A DNA stretch of 64,000 bases from DASQPA01 sp035644215 (lineage in GTDB: Bacteria; Acidobacteriota; Thermoanaerobaculia; Multivoradales; UBA5704). This document shows positions 26,155-34,879 of this stretch, piece after piece (the first letter of the stretch is position 1; the number at the start of each line of letters is the position of its first letter). The stretch lies in the NCBI GenBank assembly GCA_035644215.1, contig DASQPA010000125.1, positions 1 to 64,000 on the forward strand, in the 5' to 3' direction. Both the position numbers and the translations under genes were made by a program. The notes under the pieces were generated by a model that saw nothing but the letters and a program-made list of their open reading frames with translations, ran no database searches and was not told where the DNA came from.

Positions 26155-26530
26155 TCCCAGGATCCCAAACCAGGAAGGAATCGGTCTGAGCTCATCTGGA
26201 ACTTCGATCGTCGCCTTCATAGAGCCAATAAACCGTATTACCGGCTTCCCGTCAAGTCACCGGCCGTCCGCGGTAGACCGGCGGCGTTGCCGGAACCGAC
26301 CGCAGGCCGAGCTTGGTCGCCACCTGTGGCAAGCCCACGGCGAGGCGGGGAAACCTTGCCAGAGAAGCAGCCTCCAAGACCGGCACAGCGCCTCCTACCG
26401 CGTCCCTCCCCCCGGGGCGGGGGAGGGTTGGGCCTGGGGGGAGGACAGGAGGGGGGGATCGCGTGGGAGGCGGGAGAGGCGGGAGGTCCAGCGGAGTTCT
26501 CCTGGTCCGCGGCTCCACCTCCCTTGCGCG

Positions 26531-26803
26531 GTGAGCGTGTGCCTGCGCGCAGTGACCGCGTACCTGTACGCGATAGCCGTGTGCCTGCGCGCGACGATCG
26601 CGCGCCTGTACACAGTGACCGTGTGCAGACACGCAATCACCGAGCGCCTGCACGCGTTGACCGCGCGCCTGTACGCAGTGACTGTGTGCCAGCACGCGAT
26701 GACTGCGCGACTGTACGCGATCACCGTGTGCCTGCGCGCCGTGATCGCGTACCTGCGCGTGATGACCGCGCGCCTGTACGCAGAGGCCGCGTGCAGGGCT
26801 CCT
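26531..26803. repeat. 21-bp tandem array 2 (13 units)
   Basis: Thirteen degenerate 21-bp units start at 26531 and repeat exactly every 21 bases. A typical unit is GTGACCGCGTACCTGTACGC plus G, whose core CGCGTAC-CT-GTACGCG is a near-perfect palindrome. Units differ at many positions but keep the two half-sites and the CT/CA centre. Frames through the array stay open and encode heptads such as MTARLYA and RVPARDD. It lies in a gap of more than 1 kb before the amidase gene. Confidence 0.92.
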
Positions 26804-26915
26804 TCCCGCGCACCCGCATACCCTGGAGACGTCCTGGTGTCTTAGACCCTACCACGTCGAGAAGGGGTGACTGCGCCCGAACAGCTGCCCGGAGAGAGAC
26901 CGGGCCCCCCTGCGG

Positions 26916-26921
26916 TACAAT
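26916..26921 (+). promoter_or_regulatory. Possible -10 box upstream of amidase
   Basis: TACAAT lies 112 bases before the amidase start, after a GC-rich stretch. No convincing -35 is seen. Confidence 0.3.
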
Positions 26922-27033
26922 CCCCGGACCGCTATGAATCCACCCTTTGCCTGGCCCGAACCCAGAAGTGCCGCTCACGACAAGCTCCTCTCCGACGTCC
27001 AGGGAACAGCGCGTGAGCTGAAGGAGGACGATC

Positions 27034-28407
27034 ATGAAGGATATCGTTTTCTCCAGCACCCTCCAGCTGGCCGCCGCCCTCCGGGCCGGGCGTGTTTCCG
27101 CCCGGGAAGCGCTGGACGCACACCTGGCGCAGATCGAGCGGCACAACCCGGTTTTGAACGCTGTCATCACTCTGGATGCGGAGCGGGCGCAAAACCGGGC
27201 GCGGGAAGCGGATGCAGCCTTGGCGCGCGGTGAGATCTGGGGGCCGCTCCATGGCGTGCCCTTCACGCTGAAGGATGCCCATGCGACGGCGGGCGTACGC
27301 ACCACGACCGGGTCCCCAGAGCTCGCCGACCAGGTGCCGCAAGAGGATGGCACCGTGGCCTCTCGCCTCAAGGCGGCGGGCGGCATTCTCGTCGGCAAGA
27401 CGAACGTGCCTTCCATGCTGGCCGATTTTCAGTCCAGCAATCCCATCTTTGGCCGCACGAACAACCCTTGGAACGTCCTGCGCACGCCGGGGGGTTCGAG
27501 CGGCGGCGCCGCCGCGGCGCTGGCGGCCGGGATGACGCCGTTTGAAGTGGGCACCGACCTCTCCGGTTCGCTCCGTCTCCCGGCTCACTTCTGTGGTCTG
27601 TTCGGGCTGAAGCCCACCGAGCACCGGGTGTCCCTGGTCGGACTGATCCCGGGTCTTCCCGGGCCGCGGAGCGTCCGCATCATGTCCTGTATCGGTCCGC
27701 TGGCCCGCACCGTCGAGGATCTGGCGCTCCTCTACCCGATCCTGGCGGGGCCGGATGGACGCGACACCGACGTTCCTCCCGTGCCTGTCGACGAGGTACC
27801 GAGGCTCGCGCTCAGCGACCTGCGGATCGCTTTTTCTCCGACCTTTCCGGGATTTCCGGTCGCGGCAGACGTTCGCGAGGCGGTGGAACGGCTGGCCCGG
27901 CAACTCCAACCCTTGTGCGCAGCCGTTGCAGAAGCGACCCTGCCAGGGCTGGATTTCCAGCGGGATCTCTCGGACGCCGGTGCGCTCATCGGGATGGCGA
28001 TCGGAGCCTTCCAGCCGGAAAAGTCTGGAAAGCCTGCGACTCTCGCGCAGTATCTGGAAGCGCTCGACCGCCGGGACCGGTCCATTCTCGCGTGGGAGGA
28101 GCTCTTCCAGTCCTGGGACGTCCTTCTCTGCCCTCCGTCCATGGTCACCGCGTTTCCACACTGTGAAGCCGGAACGCCCCTCTGCGTCGATGGCCAGGAC
28201 GTCGAGTATGGGAAGGTCAGCGCCCACTGCGCCTTGTTCAATTATTCGGGCCACCCCGGAGTCGTGCTGCCGTATGGGCTCGATCGAGAGGGCTTGCCCG
28301 TGGGGGTGCAGCTGGTCGGGAAACGCTGGGGCGAATCGCGGCTGCTGGCGATCGCCCAGGCCGTCTCGGAAGTGAGCGGCGAATTCCGACGGCCGCCGGG
28401 CTATTGA
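27034..28407 (+). CDS. Amidase signature family hydrolase
   Basis: A 457-residue amidase. The Ser-cisSer-Lys triad is visible: Lys80 in GVPFTLKDAHAT, Ser155/156 in TPGGSSGGAAAALAAG, and nucleophile Ser179 in EVGTDLSGSLRLPAHFCGLF. Length and the C-terminal SGHPGVVLPYGLD segment fit the family (GatA-like fold, but no sign of a GatCAB partner). ATG follows AGGAGG at good spacing. No signal peptide, so it is probably cytoplasmic. Substrate unknown. It is an isolated gene with long gaps on its upstream side. Confidence 0.93.
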   Translation: MKDIVFSSTLQLAAALRAGRVSAREALDAHLAQIERHNPVLNAVITLDAERAQNRAREADAALARGEIWGPLHGVPFTLKDAHATAGVRTTTGSPELADQVPQEDGTVASRLKAAGGILVGKTNVPSMLADFQSSNPIFGRTNNPWNVLRTPGGSSGGAAAALAAGMTPFEVGTDLSGSLRLPAHFCGLFGLKPTEHRVSLVGLIPGLPGPRSVRIMSCIGPLARTVEDLALLYPILAGPDGRDTDVPPVPVDEVPRLALSDLRIAFSPTFPGFPVAADVREAVERLARQLQPLCAAVAEATLPGLDFQRDLSDAGALIGMAIGAFQPEKSGKPATLAQYLEALDRRDRSILAWEELFQSWDVLLCPPSMVTAFPHCEAGTPLCVDGQDVEYGKVSAHCALFNYSGHPGVVLPYGLDREGLPVGVQLVGKRWGESRLLAIAQAVSEVSGEFRRPPGY

Positions 28408-28575
28408 CCGATTTCGTCCTCGCCGCGGGTCTGCCGCGAGTCCCGCCACCGTTCCCCGGGTCGAGCGCTCGGCGCGGGTCGCCGGGGGGGGAGAGCGGTC
28501 GCTCTCCGGCCTGGGGGACGTGACGGTCACCGCTGGAATGCCCGGATCGAGGCACGGTATGCCTTTTAACTGATG

Positions 28576-28593
28576 TAGAATAGCTTTCCTTCA
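28576..28593 (+). promoter_or_regulatory. Possible -10 box close to the CHASE kinase start
   Basis: TAGAAT at 28576-28581 is followed by only 11 bases before the ATG at 28593, so a transcript from it would have almost no leader. There is no Shine-Dalgarno sequence before the ATG, which fits. The -35 region is not recognisable. Confidence 0.35.
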
Positions 28594-30746
28594 TGACCCT
28601 GCTCTGGCGTCGGCTGGGCCGGCTCGCGGTGATCCTACCTCTCACCGCGACGTTGGGCGTCTCCGTCCTCCTGTTTGTGTATGCAAGCCGGCAGGAGGAG
28701 GAGACTGTGCGCAAAGCCTTCGAGGACCGCGCCCGGACCCTGGCCTCAGCCATCCGGGAGAGCTGTGACAGTCACCTGGAGGTCCTGCGCTCCCTGAACG
28801 CGCTGTTCTCGAGCGTCCCCAAGATCCGCCGAGAAGAGTTCGTCGGGTTCGTGGCCAAGCCTTTGCGCCTGCACCCGGGCATCCGGGGCCTGTCGTGGGA
28901 CCCCGTCGTCAAGGCCGCCGACCGCGCGCGCTTCGAGGCCGAGGTCGGAGTTCCCATCACCCAGGTCGATCCGCAGGGACGGCGCATACCGGCGGCGCCG
29001 ACGGCAGAGTATGTGGTGGTGCACTATATCGCGCCGGCCTCGGACCTCCCGGCCCTGGCCTTCGACGTGGCTTCGGAGCCCGTGCGGCGCGAAGCCCAAT
29101 TCAAGGCCCGCGACACGGGAGAGATTGCGGCGACGGGGCCGATCCGCCTGATCAACGATAGCAGCGAGCAGCGCTCCGTCCTCCTTTTCGCTCCCGTCTA
29201 CGGTGTCGGCACGGTGCCTGCGACCCTCGAACGCCGCCGCCAGGAGATCCGCGGCTACGCCACCGGAGCTTTCCGCTTGAGCGACCTGGTGGAAACCGCG
29301 ATCCGGAGCCTGCCACGGAAAGACCTGACGGTCGCCCTCTTCGACAACCGAAACCCGGCGGCCCCCGAGCGGCTGTACAACGATGCCGAATGGGCACACC
29401 AGAGTGACGAGGCCGCCGGGGGCCTGGTGCAGCGGGAGCCTTTCGTCTTCGGAGGGCGCCCGTATGAGGTGCGCGTGGCGACGACCCACGCCTTCCAGGG
29501 CGACTATCGGTCGGGGTACGCCTGGCTGATCCTCCTGGGCGGTGTCCTGTTCACCGGGTTGGTCGGCGCCCTCCTCCTCGTCGTCACCTCGCGGGCGGCC
29601 AAGGTCGAGGAGCTGGTGGTCCACCGCACCGCCGAGCTCGAGAACGAGCTCAAAGAGCGGCAGCGGGCCGAGGCTGTCGTGCGGGTGAGCGAGGCGCGGA
29701 ACCGGGACCTCCTGGAGCACATGCTGGGAGGGATGATCACCTTCAACGAGCGGAGCCAGATCGAGTCGGTGAATCCGGCCGCCGAGCGGATGTTCGGCTA
29801 TCTGGAGGACGAGCTGCTCGGTCAGAACGTGGCCCTCCTCCTCGCCGACGCTCCAGACTCCGGCGCGGAGTCGTACCTCAAGAAAGCTCACCGGGATTCG
29901 ATCGGCCGGGTGACGGAGACCTGGGGACGCCGCAAGAACGGCGAGCTCTTCTGCGTCGACGCGGCGCTGTTCGAGTTCGCCGCTCCCGAGGGCCGCCGGT
30001 TCGCCTGCAATTTCCAGGACATCACGGAACGGCGGGAGATGGACCGGCTGAAGTCGGAATTCGTCTCCACGGTAAGCCACGAGCTGCGCACGCCGCTGAC
30101 CTCGATCCGTGGCTCCCTGGGCCTCCTCTCGGCCGGGGTGCTGGGGGACCTCTCACCCGAGGTGCAGGAGATGCTCCGCCTGGCCGAGCGCAATTCGGTC
30201 CGACTCACCGCCCTGATCAACGACATCCTCGATTTCGAGCGCCTGGACAGCGGCCGGATCACCCTGCAGATCGCCGACGTCGACCTCCAGCCGCTGTTCG
30301 AGCAGTCGCTGGAGGCGGTGCGCCCGGTGGCCGACGGGCAGCAGATCGCCCTCGTCGCCGTGCCGACGGCGCTGCGGGTGCGGGCGGATGGGACGCGCAT
30401 CGTCCAGGTCCTCATCAACCTGCTCTCGAACGCCATCAAATTCTCGCCCGCGGGGCGGGAGGTCCGGGTGTGGGCCTTGGAGACGGAGAACGGCTGGGTG
30501 CGGAGCCTGGTGGAAGACCAGGGACAGGGCGTCCCCGCCAGCTACCAACAGAAGATCTTCGAACGCTTCGTCCACGTCGAGACCGCGGACAAACGCGACA
30601 CGGCAGGGACCGGGCTCGGCCTCGCGATCTGCAAGGCGATCGTGGAGCACCACGGAGGGTCCATCGACGTCGACAGCGAGCCCGGGGTGGGAAGCACCTT
30701 CTGGTTCGACCTCCCCCGGGCGGCCGGGCCAAGCGCGGCGCCGTAG
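28593..30746 (+). CDS. CHASE-PAS sensor histidine kinase
   Basis: A 717-residue membrane sensor kinase. A first membrane helix (about 8-30) and a second (about 308-330) enclose a periplasmic CHASE domain, marked by LRLHPGIRGLSWDPVVKAAD. A PAS domain (about 370-475, MFGYLEDELLGQNVA) precedes the HisKA helix with phosphorylated His496 in TVSHELRTPLTSIRGSL, then the ATPase domain with LLSNAIKFSPAGREVRVW and AGTGLGLAICKAIVEHHGG. No response regulator is adjacent, so it is an orphan. CHASE domains sense small extracellular ligands. Confidence 0.94.
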   Translation: MTLLWRRLGRLAVILPLTATLGVSVLLFVYASRQEEETVRKAFEDRARTLASAIRESCDSHLEVLRSLNALFSSVPKIRREEFVGFVAKPLRLHPGIRGLSWDPVVKAADRARFEAEVGVPITQVDPQGRRIPAAPTAEYVVVHYIAPASDLPALAFDVASEPVRREAQFKARDTGEIAATGPIRLINDSSEQRSVLLFAPVYGVGTVPATLERRRQEIRGYATGAFRLSDLVETAIRSLPRKDLTVALFDNRNPAAPERLYNDAEWAHQSDEAAGGLVQREPFVFGGRPYEVRVATTHAFQGDYRSGYAWLILLGGVLFTGLVGALLLVVTSRAAKVEELVVHRTAELENELKERQRAEAVVRVSEARNRDLLEHMLGGMITFNERSQIESVNPAAERMFGYLEDELLGQNVALLLADAPDSGAESYLKKAHRDSIGRVTETWGRRKNGELFCVDAALFEFAAPEGRRFACNFQDITERREMDRLKSEFVSTVSHELRTPLTSIRGSLGLLSAGVLGDLSPEVQEMLRLAERNSVRLTALINDILDFERLDSGRITLQIADVDLQPLFEQSLEAVRPVADGQQIALVAVPTALRVRADGTRIVQVLINLLSNAIKFSPAGREVRVWALETENGWVRSLVEDQGQGVPASYQQKIFERFVHVETADKRDTAGTGLGLAICKAIVEHHGGSIDVDSEPGVGSTFWFDLPRAAGPSAAP

Positions 30747-30762
30747 CGGACGGTCAGGCGTT

Positions 30763-31458
30763 TTAGGAAAGTACGCCCTCTTCGCAGGGGTCCGCCCCGC
30801 AAGGGCGAAGGTTTGTAGCCTCGCTCTCGCGACGGTTCACGAACTCGTCATGCACCTGTCGCATCATCTGGGGCTCGAACTCGCAGGCGGCGATGACGTC
30901 GTTGTCGCGGCACGGTCCTTCCTCGTCACGCACGGAGTTGCGCAGGGACCAGGAGACGACGTACCGCGAGTCCAGTGTCGCGCGGATCCCTTGCTTGCGC
31001 AGCTCGTTGGCGGCCCATCGGTCCTCGGCGACGTCGCGATCCCAAGGCACGTCCAACAGGGCCTCGATCGCTCGCCGGCTCATCCAATAGCAGAAGCCGG
31101 AGTTGTAGCGTGCCGGCTTGTTGCCGCTCGGTCCACGGGTACGACCGACGTAGTCGAGGCCGACCGGCACCGCGGCGAGAAGACGCTCGGGTCGTACGTA
31201 GCAGTCGTCGTCGATTTTGCACACCGCCTCGTAACCGCGGTCGTAGGCCCAGCGCCGCATGGCTTGGACCTTCAAAGTGAAGTGGCGATAATCGTCCGGC
31301 ACGTCGAGCACGATCGTGTCGGCCGCAGCCGGTCCGCCCTGGCCGACGAAGAACCTGTAGCCCTGACCGGCCGGGATGTCCTTCACCCAGGTCGCACGCT
31401 GCGCATCCGCCCGATCGCGGTACGCGGCGCAGGTCATGACGGCGATGAGCGTCTCCAT
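30763..31458 (-). CDS. GT31-like (fringe/galactosyltransferase-type) glycosyltransferase
   Basis: A 231-residue protein. ATG at 31458 gives METLIAVMTCAAYRDRADAQ. The order of motifs fits beta-1,3-galactosyltransferase/fringe-like enzymes: RATWVKD (about 23-29), then a DxD-type metal site KIDDDCYVRPERLL (about 85), a GFCYWMSRRAIEAL acceptor segment and EDRWAANELRKQG (about 160). It lacks a signal or membrane anchor. Convergent with the kinase gene, 16 bases apart. The acceptor is unknown. Assignment is by motif pattern only. Confidence 0.65.
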   Translation of the reverse strand: METLIAVMTCAAYRDRADAQRATWVKDIPAGQGYRFFVGQGGPAAADTIVLDVPDDYRHFTLKVQAMRRWAYDRGYEAVCKIDDDCYVRPERLLAAVPVGLDYVGRTRGPSGNKPARYNSGFCYWMSRRAIEALLDVPWDRDVAEDRWAANELRKQGIRATLDSRYVVSWSLRNSVRDEEGPCRDNDVIAACEFEPQMMRQVHDEFVNRRESEATNLRPCGADPCEEGVLS

Positions 31459-31637
31459 GGGCTGGCGGATCGTGTCACAAGCCGACGAGTGGCGTCGATC
31501 CAGCGGGCCGGGTCTGACCCGGCGAGGCGGTCGTCCTTGATGCCTTTTTCGCTGATGTCGCGGCCGATCAGGAGAGCTCGGATCGGCGCCTGGAGGTTCC
31601 CTGCTGGCTGCCGAGAACCTCAGCGAGCACTTCAACT

Positions 31638-31670
31638 GGGCAGATTGAAAATCCAGTTTTGAATCTGCCC
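31638..31670. promoter_or_regulatory. Inverted repeat upstream of DUF4143 ATPase gene
   Basis: GGGCAGATT-G-AAAA and TTTT-G-AATCTGCCC form arms of 14 bases with one mismatch around TCCAG. The repeat overlaps the putative -35 of the following gene, so it could be an operator. Confidence 0.45.
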
Positions 31671-31685
31671 ATCTCCTGCTATCCT
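31659..31685 (+). promoter_or_regulatory. Putative promoter giving a leaderless transcript
   Basis: TTGAAT (31659-31664) and TATCCT (31680-31685) are 15 bases apart. The ATG at 31693 is only seven bases after the -10 box and has no ribosome site, as expected for a leaderless mRNA. Confidence 0.4.
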
Positions 31686-31692
31686 GGCCCCC

Positions 31693-32892
31693 ATGATCGA
31701 GCGGCTCCTCCAGCCCCGCCTCATGGACCTCGCGACGCGCTACCCGGTTCTCACCCTGACCGGACCGCGCCAGTCCGGCAAGACGACCTTGAGCCGGATG
31801 GCGTTTCCCGATCACCCGTACGTGTCGCTGGAGAACCCGGCGCAGCGGGGGTTCGCTGAGGAAGACCCCCTCGCCTTCCTCGCTCGCTACCCACACGGCG
31901 CCATCCTCGACGAGGTGCAGCGGGTGCCGCAGATCTTCTCCTATCTCCAGGGCCTGGTGGACGAGGACCCCCGGCCCGGCCGCTTTCTGCTCACCGGCTC
32001 CCAGAACCTGGCCCTGGTCGGCGCCGTGACCCAATCGCTGGCCGGCCGTACCACCCTGACCGAGCTCCTGCCGCTCTCGCTGGCGGAGATCCGCCGCTTT
32101 CCCGAGCCACCGGCGGATCTCGACACGCTGTTGTGGCAGGGCGGCTATCCGCGGATCTACGAGCGGCACCTCCCGGCGCACGAATGGCTCGCCGACTACA
32201 CCGCCACCTATGTCGAGCGCGACGTGCGGCAGCTCATCAAGGTCGGCGACCTCCTGCTCTTCCAGACCTTCCTCCGCCTCTGTGCCAGCCGCACCGGACA
32301 GATCCTGAACCTCTCATCCCTGGCCAACGATTGCGGCGTCTCGCAACCCACGGCGCGCTCCTGGCTGTCGGTCCTGGAGGCGAGCTATATCGTCTTCCGG
32401 CTGCCGCCGTTTTTCGCCAACCTGGGCAAGCGGCTCATCAAAGCGCCCAAGCTCTACTTCTACGACGCGGGCCTGGCCGCCAGCCTCCTCAACCTCGAGA
32501 GCCCGGGCCAGCTCGCGACCCACCCCCTACGGGGTGCCCTTTTCGAGACCTGGGTCGTCGCCGAGGTAACCAAGGCGCACCTCCATCGCGGGCACCGGCC
32601 GCGGCTCTCCTACTATCGCGACCGGAGCGGCCTGGAAATCGACCTGATCCTGGAGAAGGGGAGCGATCTCGTGCTGGTCGAGATCAAGTCCGCCCAGACC
32701 CCGTCGAGCTATCCGTTTGCCGCCTTCGAGCGTTTCGGCGCGGCCCTGGCCGGGGAGGAGGCGCCGCGGATCGCCGGTCGCATCGTGGTCTACGGCGGCG
32801 AGGAATCGCAGGAGCGCAGCCACGGCCAACTCCTCTCCTGGCGGGACCTCGACCGCTACGATTGGGAGGCGGGCGGGGGCGGCGGGGGCTGA
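31693..32892 (+). CDS. AAA ATPase with DUF4143 domain
   Basis: A 399-residue protein of the AAA_14/DUF4143 family. Walker A is LTGPRQSGKTTLSR (about 17-30), Walker B-like GAILDEVQRVPQI (about 73-85), and the sensor phrase LLTGSQNLALV (about 98-108). The C-terminal half (EIDLILEKGSDLVLVEIKSA, about 315-334) has a PD-(D/E)XK-like nuclease arrangement (D, then ExK). Family members are abundant, often near mobile or defence regions, with unsettled function. A glycine-rich tail ends the protein. Upstream sits an inverted repeat. Confidence 0.92.
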   Translation: MIERLLQPRLMDLATRYPVLTLTGPRQSGKTTLSRMAFPDHPYVSLENPAQRGFAEEDPLAFLARYPHGAILDEVQRVPQIFSYLQGLVDEDPRPGRFLLTGSQNLALVGAVTQSLAGRTTLTELLPLSLAEIRRFPEPPADLDTLLWQGGYPRIYERHLPAHEWLADYTATYVERDVRQLIKVGDLLLFQTFLRLCASRTGQILNLSSLANDCGVSQPTARSWLSVLEASYIVFRLPPFFANLGKRLIKAPKLYFYDAGLAASLLNLESPGQLATHPLRGALFETWVVAEVTKAHLHRGHRPRLSYYRDRSGLEIDLILEKGSDLVLVEIKSAQTPSSYPFAAFERFGAALAGEEAPRIAGRIVVYGGEESQERSHGQLLSWRDLDRYDWEAGGGGGG

Positions 32893-32961
32893 GGGGCCAG
32901 CCCCAGGGGCCGGCCCCCCTCTCCCGCCCTGTGCTATCCTCGCGGCGTCGGGAGGGACGCC

Positions 32962-33213
32962 ATGGCCGTAGATCCTGAGCTCCTGGAAATCCTGGTCTGT
33001 CCCAAGACCAAGGGCGAGCTGACGCTCATCGAGCTGCCGGGGGAGATCCGTTCGACCCTGGCCGAGAAGTACCGTGAACACTTCCGGGACGAAGAGCCGG
33101 TGGTCGAGCAGGGGCTCTACTGCGCCGACTCGGGGCTCGTCTATCCGATCGTCTCGGACATCCCCATCATGCTCATCGAGGAGGCGCTTCCGGCATCGGC
33201 CGTGGGGCGCTGA
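32962..33213 (+). CDS. Trm112-family small protein
   Basis: An 83-residue protein with the Trm112/UPF0434 pattern: LEILVCPKTKGELTLIE at the start and LYCADSGLVYPIVSDIPIML near the end. One cysteine of each expected pair is replaced (CPK-T, CAD-S), so zinc binding is doubtful. Trm112 proteins activate methyltransferases by binding them; the next gene encodes a TlyA-type rRNA methyltransferase. An extended -10-like TGCTATCCT lies about 25 bases upstream. Start ATG follows GGGAGGG. Confidence 0.88.
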   Translation: MAVDPELLEILVCPKTKGELTLIELPGEIRSTLAEKYREHFRDEEPVVEQGLYCADSGLVYPIVSDIPIMLIEEALPASAVGR

Positions 33214-33230
33214 CCGTAAGCCCGCGAGGC

Positions 33231-33986
33231 TTGGGGTGCGCGTCCTTGCGCCTTGACCAGCTGCTGGTCGAGCGCGGCCTCTTCGCCAGCCGGGAACAGG
33301 CGCGGCGTGCCGTCATGGCGGGGATCGTGGAGGTCGACGGCCGACGGGTGGACAAGGCGGGGACCGCGGTGCCCGAGGCGGCCCGGCTCGCCGTCCTGGC
33401 GCCGCGCGAGCCGTTCGTCTCCCGCGCCGGCCGCAAGCTCGCCGCGGCGCTCGACCATTTCGGCGTCGATCCGGCGGGCCGGGTCTGCCTCGACGTGGGG
33501 GCCTCGACCGGCGGCTTCACCGACTGCCTGCTGCAACGCGGCGCCGCCCGGGTCTATGCCCTGGACGTCGGCTATGGCCAGCTCGACGCCCGCCTGCGCC
33601 AGGACCCGCGCGTGGTGGTCCTGGAACGGGTCAACGCCCGCCACCTGTCGCCGGGAGACCTGCCGGAGCCCATGCACCTCATGACCGTCGACGTCTCCTT
33701 CATCTCGCTCGCCAAGGTGGTGCCGGCGCTCCTGCCCCACCTCGCGCCGGGCGGCCGGCTGCTGCCGATGATCAAGCCGCAGTTCGAGGCCGGCCGCGGG
33801 CAGGTCGGCAAGGGGGGGATCCTGCGCGACGAGGCCCGCCGCGAGCAGGTCATCCAGGCCGCGGCGGAGAGCCTGACCGGGCTCGGCCTGACCCTCCTCG
33901 GCCGCTTCGACTCGCCGGTCGCCGGGATGGGCGGCAACCGCGAGGCCTTCGTGCTCCTCTGCCGGCCGGAGGGGCACCCGGAATGA
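33231..33986 (+). CDS. tlyA: TlyA family rRNA methyltransferase
   Basis: A 251-residue protein with an N-terminal S4 RNA-binding domain (LRLDQLLVERGLFASREQAR) and an FtsJ-like methyltransferase domain. The SAM-binding motif is VCLDVGASTGGFTDCLLQRG; the catalytic K-D-K-E set is represented by FVSRAGRKLAAAL, VDVSFISL and IKPQFEAGR. TlyA homologues 2'-O-methylate 16S and 23S rRNA. Starts TTG at 33231; TTG at 33246 (MRLDQLLV) is equally likely. The stop overlaps the nadK start (ATGA). Confidence 0.93.
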   Translation: MGCASLRLDQLLVERGLFASREQARRAVMAGIVEVDGRRVDKAGTAVPEAARLAVLAPREPFVSRAGRKLAAALDHFGVDPAGRVCLDVGASTGGFTDCLLQRGAARVYALDVGYGQLDARLRQDPRVVVLERVNARHLSPGDLPEPMHLMTVDVSFISLAKVVPALLPHLAPGGRLLPMIKPQFEAGRGQVGKGGILRDEARREQVIQAAAESLTGLGLTLLGRFDSPVAGMGGNREAFVLLCRPEGHPE

Positions 33987-34879
33987 GCCGCAAGCGCCAG
34001 CGCTGGCAGCGCATCGGGGTGGTCGCCAAGGTGGCGAGCCGGGAGGCCGTCCATACCGCCCACGAGCTGGCCGAATGGCTCCGCCGGCGCGGCCTTGAGG
34101 CGGTGCTCGACGAGGCCACCCTGCGCGCCCGGGGGATGACCGGCGAGCCCCCCTTCCGCCCGGAGGAGCCCTACGACCTGGTGATCGCCCTCGGCGGCGA
34201 CGGGACGCTCCTCGCCACCGCCCGCCACCTGGCCCCCGGCACCCCGATCATGGGCGTCAACCTGGGGAATCTGGGCTTCCTCACTGAGGTCGGCCGCGGC
34301 GGCCTCTACCCGGCCCTGGTGCAGGTGCTGGCCGGAAATTTCGCGACCGAGGAGCGCTCGCTGCTGGACGTCGAGCTGCGGCGGAGCGGCGGCGGCGTCC
34401 TCTCCTTCAAGGTGCTGAACGACGCGGTGGTCACCAAGAGCGCCCTGGCGCGGATCATCGAGCTGACCCTCCAGGTCGACGGCCACCTGATCGCCCGCTA
34501 CCGCTCGGACGGCGTCATCATCTCGACCCCCACCGGCTCGACGGCCTACAACCTCTCGGCCGGCGGCCCCATCGTCCACCCCCTCCTGCCGGTCATCGTG
34601 CTCACCCCGATCTGCCCGCACACCCTGTCGCTGCGCCCCATCGTGGTGCCCGACAGCGGCTCGATCGAGGTGACGCTCGAAACCCAGCGCGAGGAGGTCT
34701 ACCTGACCTGCGACGGCCAGGAGGGGACCTCGCTCGGCCACCGCGACACCGTGCGGGTGACGCGGAGCTCCGCCGTCGTCCGCCTGGTCAAGGTCCTGAC
34801 CCCGAGCTTCTACGACAACCTGCGGGCCAAGCTGCGCTGGGGCGGCCTGGAGAGCCGGCCGCCGGACGAGACGACGTGA
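33983..34879 (+). CDS. nadK: NAD kinase
   Basis: A 298-residue ATP-NAD kinase, source of NADP. The signature GGDGTLLATARHLAPGTPIM (about 71-90) contains the GGDG metal/ATP loop and is followed by GVNLGNLGFLTEV. The second signature SDGVIISTPTGSTAYNLSAG (about 174-193) contacts NAD. Coupled to tlyA by ATGA and to the TamB-like gene by GTGA. The tlyA-nadK order is widely conserved, often followed by recN; here an envelope-assembly pair follows instead. Confidence 0.96.
   Translation: MSRKRQRWQRIGVVAKVASREAVHTAHELAEWLRRRGLEAVLDEATLRARGMTGEPPFRPEEPYDLVIALGGDGTLLATARHLAPGTPIMGVNLGNLGFLTEVGRGGLYPALVQVLAGNFATEERSLLDVELRRSGGGVLSFKVLNDAVVTKSALARIIELTLQVDGHLIARYRSDGVIISTPTGSTAYNLSAGGPIVHPLLPVIVLTPICPHTLSLRPIVVPDSGSIEVTLETQREEVYLTCDGQEGTSLGHRDTVRVTRSSAVVRLVKVLTPSFYDNLRAKLRWGGLESRPPDETT

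Larger units (their letters stand above)
25878..26530. other. Gene-free stretch with hairpin elements
   Basis: No convincing gene lies between the asparagine-synthase-like gene and the 21-bp array 2. The stretch holds the GAGACGTCCC hairpin element near 25955-26020, a stem with a short T run at 26121-26154, and a G/C-rich palindrome (CCCTCCCCC / GGGGGAGGG) near 26403-26427. Open frames on both strands here have irregular composition and no family motif. Confidence 0.6.

Noticed and set aside
26934..27233. A 99-codon frame upstream of and overlapping the amidase start
   Set aside because: It runs into the amidase in a different frame, has no domain, and the amidase has its own strong ribosome site.
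31490..31640. Possible remnant of a coding segment on the minus strand (IRALLIGRDISEKGIKDDRL)
   Set aside because: The frame is only about 60 codons between stops, has no good start, and I recognise no family. It may be a relic, but the evidence is too thin.
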